Source of the DNA: Geomonas subterranea
GTDB lineage: Bacteria > Desulfobacterota > Desulfuromonadia > Geobacterales > Geobacteraceae
Reading direction: 5' to 3'
DNA length: 64,000 nt
Assembly (NCBI RefSeq): GCF_019063845.1
Contig: NZ_CP077683.1
Location: 2,542,001 to 2,606,000 of the forward strand
Both the position numbers and the translations under genes were made by a program. Positions 57,105 through 64,000 of this stretch are shown one piece after another (position 1 is the first letter of the stretch; every line of letters begins with the position of its first letter). The notes below the pieces were generated by a model. It was not told the origin of the DNA. It made no database searches and saw only the letters and a program-made list of their open reading frames with translations.

Positions 57105-58310
57105 TCAACAAACCTGGTAGGCGCCCCGGGCGAGATCGAGGCAGAACCCGGCAATTGCGGAGAATTGCCGTTGCATGACCTCCCGCACCTCTGCCTCCAC
57201 CTCGGCGACGCTGCGCCCGGGGTCCATGACGAGCTGGGCGTAGGCCATCTGTGGCCGGTCCACCGGGTCGCCGATGCGGCTCAGGAGCATGACGTACGCC
57301 CCCTGCACGCCCGCCACCGATTTGCAGATCTCCCGCGCCATCCGGTGCGACAGCACGTTGTAGATCTTTCCGACATGGCTTACGGGGTTCTTTCCGGCGG
57401 CGGCCTCGGTACCGATGGCGCGGGCGATGGGGATGAGGCCGTTGACCCGGTTGCCCCGCCCGACCTGGCCGGAATCGGCGTCCTCGGCGGAGGTGCCAAG
57501 GAGCGAGAGGTACACCCCGGACAGGCCGCACCCCGCCTCGTCCAGCGTGTTGTAGTGCACCCGGGCGCGCTCGAAGCCGCGGCAGCCCCTTTCCAGGAAG
57601 TGCCGCATCTCGGTCTCGATGGCGTGCTTTCTCTCGAAGTACTCCCGCTCGGAGCGGATCCGTTCCGCGAGAAGGGGCATGGCCACGGTGAGGTCCAGCT
57701 GAGCGCCGTTTCTCAGCCCCATGACCTTCACGTCCTCGCCGGTCTCCGGGAAGAGGGTCTTGAAGCGTTCGCTGTTCAGCTCCCGTTCCAGGGTGAGCAC
57801 CGCCCGCTCGGTCGGGCTCAGGGGGTAATAGCCGACGGCGGCGGAGGTATCGTTGGCCCCCCTGACCGCACCGGGACGGGAGAAGATACCGGTAAGTTCC
57901 TGCGATCCGGGTGCGAGCTTGAGGCGGTAGCTCACGTGGCGCTCCGGGTCCACGTGGCGCAGGTTGCCGGAGATCCACTTTTTGGCCGCGCCGACCACGA
58001 TGTCGTGCACCGGGATCTCCTTACCCGCGAGGTTGAAGGTGGCCCGGTCGCCTATGGTGAGCTCCATCGGCTCGAGCACCTCGCCGCCGCCGAAGCGCCT
58101 CTCGACGCGGCCGGCGGCAAGGAGTCCCTTGTCGATGTTGTGATGGAGGATGGTGCCGAACTCGGAGAGGTAGGCCTGGGAGAGAGCGACGGAGATGGAG
58201 TCCATGATGCAGTCGCAGATCTGGTCCGGGTGGCCGGTCCCCTTGCGCTCCACCATCTCGACCCGCTGTTTCGTTACCTGGTTGCCGTTAAACTCTTCCA
58301 CTACCAGCAT
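57105..58310 (-). CDS. mat: S-adenosylmethionine synthetase, archaeal type
   Basis: 401 residues from the ATG at 58310 (AAGGGGAAGACG upstream); the longer frame reads through a GC-rich repeat. The chain follows the archaeal MAT family rather than MetK: MVERKGTGHPDQICDCIMDSIS, an HHNIDKGLLAAGR segment, SYRLKLAPGSQEL, ANDTSAAVGYYPLS and GRGNRVNGLIPIARAIGTEAAAGKNPVSHVGKIYN. It makes S-adenosylmethionine from methionine and ATP. A bacterial MetK may exist elsewhere in the genome. The nearby MetY-like gene hints at methionine metabolism, although the two are not in one operon. Confidence 0.93.
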   Translation of the reverse strand: MLVVEEFNGNQVTKQRVEMVERKGTGHPDQICDCIMDSISVALSQAYLSEFGTILHHNIDKGLLAAGRVERRFGGGEVLEPMELTIGDRATFNLAGKEIPVHDIVVGAAKKWISGNLRHVDPERHVSYRLKLAPGSQELTGIFSRPGAVRGANDTSAAVGYYPLSPTERAVLTLERELNSERFKTLFPETGEDVKVMGLRNGAQLDLTVAMPLLAERIRSEREYFERKHAIETEMRHFLERGCRGFERARVHYNTLDEAGCGLSGVYLSLLGTSAEDADSGQVGRGNRVNGLIPIARAIGTEAAAGKNPVSHVGKIYNVLSHRMAREICKSVAGVQGAYVMLLSRIGDPVDRPQMAYAQLVMDPGRSVAEVEAEVREVMQRQFSAIAGFCLDLARGAYQVC

Positions 58311-58429
58311 CGTCTTCCCCTTTCCCCGCGACGGGCCCGCAGGACGCGGCCGCGCGGCACCGGAAAATAGTAGCCGAAAAAGGTGGAGGCGCAATTGGAG
58401 CGGGCAGTAGTCCGTTACCGCATCAGCAC

Positions 58430-58548
58430 TCCCTCTCCCCTTGGGAGAGGGGTAGGGGTGAGGGCGCAGCAATTGGCACCGCTCTCACTACGTGGCAGCT
58501 CCCTCACCCGCCCTGCGGGCACCCTCTCCCGGAGGGTGAGGGGGGTAG
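58430..58548. repeat. GC-rich palindromic repeat, copy 6
   Basis: CCTCTCCCCTTGGGAGAGG-TAGGGGTGAGGG on the left faces CCCTCACCCGCCCTGCGGGC-ACCCTCTCC on the right. The clearest head-to-head pair in the window. Confidence 0.75.
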
Positions 58549-58601
58549 TTGGAAAGGGTTCTATTGTGAGCGGGATGGGAACGGATGTTGGCGTAACGGG
58601 G

Positions 58602-58997
58602 TTAGAAGTGGCGGCGCACCATGAAGCCGCCGCGGGAGATTTTGTTCTGCAGCCACAGGCCGAGCCAGAGCTTGATAAAGCGCCTGGTGGCCGGAACCAG
58701 GAAGAAGATGCCGAGGAAATCGGTGAAGAAGCCGGGGGTGGTGAGGAGGACGCCCCCCACGAAGATGAGGGCGCCGTCCAGAAGCTGCGCGGCGGGGAGC
58801 CTCCCCTGGGAGAGTTCGCCGCGGATCTGGGTAAGCACCCTCCCCCCCTGATGGCGGATCAGCCAGGCGCCCGAAAGGCTCATCAGCAGCAGGATGGATA
58901 CCGTGGCCACCCCGCCGATCACCTGCCCGACCTTGATGATCAGGTAGATCTCGATGACCGGCACGATCAGTAAGATGAGGAACAGTCTGAAGAACAT
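58602..58997 (-). CDS. fxsA: FxsA family membrane protein
   Basis: 131 residues. Three or four hydrophobic helices (LFLILLIVPVIEIYLIIKV, VATVSILLLMSLSGAWLI, GALIFVGGVLLTTPGFFTDFLGIFFLV). The P-G-F-x-T-D segment and RHQGGRVLTQIRGELSQGRLPA are family hallmarks. FxsA of E. coli affects exclusion of phage T7 by F plasmid; its normal role is not known. The C-terminus is basic. It lies 9 bases after the sigma-54 regulator stop. Confidence 0.88.
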   Translation of the reverse strand: MFFRLFLILLIVPVIEIYLIIKVGQVIGGVATVSILLLMSLSGAWLIRHQGGRVLTQIRGELSQGRLPAAQLLDGALIFVGGVLLTTPGFFTDFLGIFFLVPATRRFIKLWLGLWLQNKISRGGFMVRRHF

Positions 58998-59006
58998 GGC
59001 GCCCCG

Positions 59007-60380
<1,374 letters not shown>

Positions 60381-60391
60381 GGTGGTCCCTT

Positions 60392-61585
60392 CTATCCGGG
60401 CAGCCCCGCCTCTTTGGCCAGCTCGCGCCAGGCCGGAATGCTCCTCTCGATCATCCCCTGGTCGACGCAGTAGGCGATGCGGAAGAAGCCGGGGGCGCCG
60501 AAACCGGCGCCCGGCACCAGGAGGATGCGGTGCTTCTGCGCCATCTTCACGAACTCCACGTCGTCGGCAAGCGGCGATTTCGGGAAGAGGTAGAAGGCGC
60601 CGTCAGGCTTCACCATGGAAAAGCCCATGGCGGTGAGGGAATCGTAGAGCAGGTCGCGCTTGACGCGGTAGGCCTCGATATCGACCGAGACGTGCTGCAG
60701 CCCGGCCACCAGGCGCTGCATCAGGGCCGGCGCGTTCACGAAACCGAGCACGCGGTTGGAGAACACCGCCCCCTCCATGAACTGGTCCACGTTCTTCATC
60801 CTGGGGCTCGCCGCCAGGTAGCCGATGCGCTCGCCGGGAAGCGCCAGGTCCTTGGAATGGGAGGTCACGATCACCGAGTTCTGGACGTAGCGGAAGATGT
60901 TGGGGACGCTCTTGCCGTCGTAGGCGATGCGGGCGTACGGCTCGTCGGAGATGACCAGGATCTGCCTCCCCAGGTCCTCTTCCTTCGCGGCGATCATGTC
61001 ACCCAGGGCCTTGAGGCTTTCGGCCGGGTAGATGACGCCGGTCGGGTTGTTGGGGGAGCAGATGATGATGGCGCGGGTCTTCGCGGTGACGGCCGCCGCG
61101 ATGGCCGGAATGTCGAGCTGGAAGGTCTCGCGGTCGGTCCAGACCTCGACGGGGACGCCGCCGTGGTTGTCGATGTAAAAACGGTACTCCACGAAGAACG
61201 GGGTCAGGAGGATCACCTCGTCGCCCGCATTGAGAATGGTCTTCAGCACCACGTTGAGGGCCCCGCCGGCGCCGCAGGTCATCACCACCTGGCTTCCCTG
61301 CACCGGGAGATCGGAGGCGGCGGAGAGCATGCGCGCCACGGCGTTCCTGGTCTCCTGGTAGCCGGCGTTGTTCATGTAGCGGTGCATCCCCGGGACCGGT
61401 TGCTTGGCGAGCTTCAGGAACTCGTCCTGGAACGCGGCAGGAGGCTCGACGTCGGGGTTCCCCAGGGTGAAGTCGTAGACCTTGTCGGCGCCGAACTCCT
61501 TCCTGAGCTTCTCCCCCTCCTCGAACATCTTCCTGATCCACGACGATTTCGCAATAAATCCGGCGATCTTATCTGCGACGGGCAT
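60392..61585 (-). CDS. Pyridoxal phosphate-dependent aminotransferase (class I/II)
   Basis: 397 residues. Substrate and cofactor motifs in order: FTLGNPDVEPP, TCGAGGALNVVLKTIL (cofactor phosphate), ICSPNNPTGVIYP, ISDEPYARIAYD and SHSKDLALPGERIGYLA, whose Lys would hold PLP. AAGGAGGGG precedes the ATG. The family includes aspartate and aromatic aminotransferases; the substrate is not certain. It lies first in a run with the sigma-54 regulator and fxsA. Confidence 0.88.
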   Translation of the reverse strand: MPVADKIAGFIAKSSWIRKMFEEGEKLRKEFGADKVYDFTLGNPDVEPPAAFQDEFLKLAKQPVPGMHRYMNNAGYQETRNAVARMLSAASDLPVQGSQVVMTCGAGGALNVVLKTILNAGDEVILLTPFFVEYRFYIDNHGGVPVEVWTDRETFQLDIPAIAAAVTAKTRAIIICSPNNPTGVIYPAESLKALGDMIAAKEEDLGRQILVISDEPYARIAYDGKSVPNIFRYVQNSVIVTSHSKDLALPGERIGYLAASPRMKNVDQFMEGAVFSNRVLGFVNAPALMQRLVAGLQHVSVDIEAYRVKRDLLYDSLTAMGFSMVKPDGAFYLFPKSPLADDVEFVKMAQKHRILLVPGAGFGAPGFFRIAYCVDQGMIERSIPAWRELAKEAGLPG

Positions 61586-61765
61586 GCATCCCCTCCTTGG
61601 TTTTGGTGACCAGTTTTATTAGCACATTACCGGAAGCGGGGCAAGGCGTATTCCCCCCCCGGATCAGGCTACCGGAGCGCCATTCTAATATTTCCCTGCA
61701 AGAGCCGAGACAATCTGCTATAGTACGCGCCTTACCTTGCTATACGACTCACGAAGGAGGGAACC

Positions 61766-63049
61766 ATGAAGAAGAATTGGCGCATCGAAACCCAGGCGAT
61801 CCAGGAGGGCTTCACCCCCAAGGACGGAGACCCGCGCATCCTGCCCATCTATCAAAGCACGACCTTCAAGTTTTCCAGCGCGGAGCACGTGGCCAAGCTG
61901 TTCGACCTCGAGGTCGGGGGGCATTTCTACACCCGGCTTTCCAACCCGACGGCGGAAGGATTCGAAATGAAGATCGCCGCCATGGAGGGGGGAATCGCGG
62001 CCATGGCGACCTCCAGCGGCCAGGCGGCCTCCACCCTCGCCGTCATGAACATCTGCCGAGCGGGACAGCACGTGGTCGCCGCCAGCACCCTGTACGGCGG
62101 CACCTACTCGCTGTTCGCCAACACCTTCCCTAAAATGGGGATCGAAGTGACGTTCGTGGACCCCGAGGCGGACGATGCGACCATCGTCGCGGCCTTCCGT
62201 CCCGAGACCCGCTGCCTCTTCGGCGAGACCATCGGCAACCCCGGGCTCAACATCCTCGATTTCGACAAGTTCTCCCGCATCGCGAAGAAGATGCAGGTGC
62301 CCCTCATCATAGACAACACCTTCCCGACCCCGTACCTGTGCCGCCCGCTCGAGCACGGCGCCGACATCGTGATCCACTCGGCGACGAAGTACATCGACGG
62401 GCACGCGACCAGCGTGGGGGGCGTCATCGTCGACAGCGGCAACTTCGACTGGGGCAACGGGAAGTACCCGGAGATGACCGAGCCTGATGAAAGCTACCAC
62501 GGGCTGCAGTACCTGAAGACCTTCGGGAAGCTCGCCTACATCGTCAAGGCGCGCGTGCAGCTCATGCGCGACATCGGCCCCTGCCCGGCGCCCATGAACG
62601 CCTTCCTGTTCAACCTGGGGCTGGAGACGCTGCCGCTTCGGATGCAGCGCCACTCGGAGAACGCCCTCGCCATGGCGAAGTTCCTCGAGAAGCACGAGGC
62701 GGTCTCCTGGGTGAGCTACCCGGGGCTTGAGAGCCACAAGAGCTACGCGCGGGCGCAGAAGTACCTCCCCAAGGGGGCGAGCGGCGTGCTCACCTTCGGC
62801 ATCAAGGGGGGCGCCGAGGCGGGCAAGAAGTTCATGGAGAGCTGCCAGCTGGTAGCGCTCGTCGTGCACGTGGGCGACGCCAGGAGCTGCGTGCTGCACC
62901 CGGCCAGCACCACGCACCGCCAGCTTTCCGAGGAGCAGCAGATCGCTTCCGGCGTGTCGCCGGACCTGATCCGGCTCTCGGTGGGGATCGAACATATCGA
63001 CGACCTGATCGAGGACGTGAACCAGGCGCTTTTGGCCAGCCAGAAGTAG
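61766..63049 (+). CDS. metY: O-acetylhomoserine sulfhydrylase / cystathionine gamma-synthase family enzyme
   Basis: 427 residues of the Cys/Met metabolism PLP family. YQSTTFKFSS and HFYTRLSNPTAEGFEMKIAAMEGG are N-terminal signatures; ATSSGQAAS and ASTLYGGTYSL bind PLP phosphate; the PLP Lys is in IHSATKYIDGHATSVGG; the C-terminal SVGIEHIDDLIEDVNQAL is typical. Length and VGDARSCVLHPASTTHRQL fit the MetY group, making homocysteine from O-acetylhomoserine and sulfide. AAGGAGG precedes the ATG. A TATAGT -10 lies about 45 bases upstream. No SAM riboswitch was seen in the 180-base leader. Confidence 0.88.
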   Translation: MKKNWRIETQAIQEGFTPKDGDPRILPIYQSTTFKFSSAEHVAKLFDLEVGGHFYTRLSNPTAEGFEMKIAAMEGGIAAMATSSGQAASTLAVMNICRAGQHVVAASTLYGGTYSLFANTFPKMGIEVTFVDPEADDATIVAAFRPETRCLFGETIGNPGLNILDFDKFSRIAKKMQVPLIIDNTFPTPYLCRPLEHGADIVIHSATKYIDGHATSVGGVIVDSGNFDWGNGKYPEMTEPDESYHGLQYLKTFGKLAYIVKARVQLMRDIGPCPAPMNAFLFNLGLETLPLRMQRHSENALAMAKFLEKHEAVSWVSYPGLESHKSYARAQKYLPKGASGVLTFGIKGGAEAGKKFMESCQLVALVVHVGDARSCVLHPASTTHRQLSEEQQIASGVSPDLIRLSVGIEHIDDLIEDVNQALLASQK

Positions 63050-63063
63050 GGGGAAGGTGAAAG

Positions 63064-63164
63064 GCCCTCACCCGGCCTGCGGCCACCCTCTCCCGGAGGG
63101 CGAGGGTATTGGCTGCCCTTCTCCCACCGGGAGAAGGTGCCCCGAAGGGGCGGATGAGGGCGCC
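63064..63164. repeat. GC-rich palindromic repeat, copy 7
   Basis: CCCTCACCCGGCCTGCGGCC-ACCCTCTCCCGGAGGG followed by CTTCTCCCACCGGGAGAAGG and GGATGAGGG. Immediately after the metY gene. Confidence 0.7.
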
Positions 63165-63189
63165 GGCACAAGCGGTCAGTAGCAAAAAG

Positions 63190-63223
63190 AAGGGGCGAGT
63201 GGATTTTTCCACTCGCCCCTTTC
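63190..63223. terminator. Bidirectional terminator between metY and ychJ
   Basis: GGGGCGAGTGG (63192-63202) pairs exactly with CCACTCGCCCC (63209-63219); TTTCC follows on the plus strand and TTCTTTTTG on the minus strand. Confidence 0.85.
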
Positions 63224-63269
63224 CTATTCCCGCCTCAGCGATTCTTGCCGCTGCGGTTTTCTACCTGCT

Positions 63270-63758
63270 TTACTTGCCGCAACACTTCTTGTACTTCATG
63301 CCGCTGCCGCAGCTGCAGGGATCGTTGCGCCCGATCTTCGGAGAGGTCCTCATGATCGGCTGCTGGGTCACCGGCTTGCCGTCGGTGAACAGCCACTTCT
63401 CCTTCTCCTTCTTGAACAGGGCGCGCTCGTGGTGCACACGGTCCTGCCCCTGCTCCTTCCAGCGGGCGATGAACTCCACCTCACCGGTGGTGTCATCCTT
63501 GCCGCCATCCTTGGTGGAGACGATCTCCAGTCCCTGCCAGTCGGACTTCTCGGCCCACTCGCGGGTCCCCTCGGCGTCGTACCCCTCGCGGTGCTTGGGG
63601 TGGGTACTCTCCAGTATGAACTCGGTCTCGACGTTGGCGTACGCGGCGTAACGCGCGCGCATCAGCGCCTCGGCCGTCTCAGCGCGGCGCTCCCCTTTGA
63701 TGACGGGGCGGCAGCATTCGGCGTAAGCCACGCCGCTGCCACAGGCACACAGCTCCAT
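63270..63758 (-). CDS. ychJ: YchJ family protein with two SEC-C zinc motifs
   Basis: 162 residues. SEC-C motifs stand at both ends ([13 protein letters not shown] and [13 protein letters not shown]), each able to hold one zinc ion. Between them lies the NTF2-like YchJ domain ([37 protein letters not shown]). GAGGAGGAG precedes the ATG. The role is not established; SEC-C motifs often bind other proteins or the ribosome. Its stop lies near the metY terminator. Confidence 0.9.
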   Translation of the reverse strand: MELCACGSGVAYAECCRPVIKGERRAETAEALMRARYAAYANVETEFILESTHPKHREGYDAEGTREWAEKSDWQGLEIVSTKDGGKDDTTGEVEFIARWKEQGQDRVHHERALFKKEKEKWLFTDGKPVTQQPIMRTSPKIGRNDPCSCGSGMKYKKCCGK

Positions 63759-63796
63759 CAGTTACTCCTCCTCTTGCTCAATGTATGTTGCTTGGA

Positions 63797-64000
63797 TCAG
63801 ACTTCGTAATCCGCGGCGACCACCGAAGCGCATACGCTCCTCATGTAGGCGGCCACTTCGTTGGCGTGGTACGGGTGCACCTGGTAGGCCTGCAGGTCCT
63901 CCAGGGAGTCGAACTTGGTGTACAGCGCGATGTCCGCGGAGCGCTCGGAACGGATCAGGTCAACCCCGACCTCGAGATGGCGCAGCAACTCGACCTTGCC
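63797..64000 (-). CDS. Stress-responsive A/B barrel (Dabb) protein, 3' part
   Basis: The reading frame is open to the right edge, so the start lies beyond the window; an internal ATG-like codon at 63988 is probably not the true start. Visible residues include GKVELLRHLEVGVDLIRSER, then ADIALYTKFDSLEDLQAYQVHPYH and a final VCASVVAADYEV, the pattern of Dabb-domain dimers. Function is unknown; some relatives respond to stress. Confidence 0.85.
   Translation of the reverse strand, partial: GKVELLRHLEVGVDLIRSERSADIALYTKFDSLEDLQAYQVHPYHANEVAAYMRSVCASVVAADYEV

Noticed and set aside
61586-61765. SAM or homocysteine riboswitch ahead of metY
   Set aside because: The 180-base leader lacks the conserved stems and sequence blocks of SAM-I, SAM-II and SAH riboswitches that I can recognise.

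Overview
This 64-kb window is GC-rich chromosomal DNA from a bacterium that looks like a member of the Geobacteraceae (Geobacter / Geomonas / Citrifermentans type). The inference rests on gene content: a one-chain pyruvate:ferredoxin oxidoreductase, a multihaem c-type cytochrome, an archaeal-type S-adenosylmethionine synthetase, many PAS sensor kinases, HDOD and CheX proteins, sigma-54 regulators, and the pheA-tyrA-aroA-cmk-ispH-rpsA-ihfB gene order. No phage, insertion sequence, CRISPR array, rRNA or replication origin was seen. Most genes lie on the minus strand.

Layout. 0.1-1.7 kb: an M28 peptidase and a DUF4124 protein. 2-16 kb: a carbon-metabolism block read leftwards, comprising a two-component system with a solute-binding sensor, the C4-dicarboxylate carrier DctA, malic enzyme MaeB, succinyl-CoA synthetase SucCD, a 53-residue ribbon-helix-helix protein and pyruvate:ferredoxin oxidoreductase. 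Together they could take C4 acids to pyruvate and acetyl-CoA. The response regulator of this block is split by a single-base frameshift, and dctA carries a plausible sigma-54 promoter with two matching palindromes upstream. 16-25 kb: a membrane Fe-S oxidoreductase, a DUF523/DUF1722 protein, a PAS hybrid kinase and a second EF-G. 25-27.7 kb: small stress, redox and hypothetical proteins. 27.7-35 kb: the aromatic amino acid / isoprenoid / ribosomal protein S1 operon ending in tRNA-Leu. 35-40 kb: a MacB-like ABC exporter in separate genes. 40-44.8 kb: a lipoprotein plus HAO-like cytochrome pair, then RdgC. 45-52.7 kb: MnmA, HDOD, Nudix, two linked sensor kinases and an ANTAR protein.

At 52.77-54.76 kb a near-consensus promoter leads into a yybP-ykoY (manganese) riboswitch with a mutually exclusive terminator, followed by htpX and a TerC-family gene. 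This is the best regulatory find. 55-64 kb holds a CNNM/CorC-like protein, CheX, archaeal-type MAT, FxsA, an NtrC-type regulator, an aminotransferase, MetY-like sulfhydrylase, YchJ and the end of a Dabb protein.

Intergenic DNA carries three dispersed repeat families: GC-rich CTCACCC/CTCTCCC palindromes (seven sites), a palindromic element of about 130 bp that begins and ends with CCATTGGCC-like sequence (two copies, one inside the ABC operon), and a CGCAAAG-octamer inverted repeat (one copy). Function calls come from reading motifs and from family knowledge; no database search was run.
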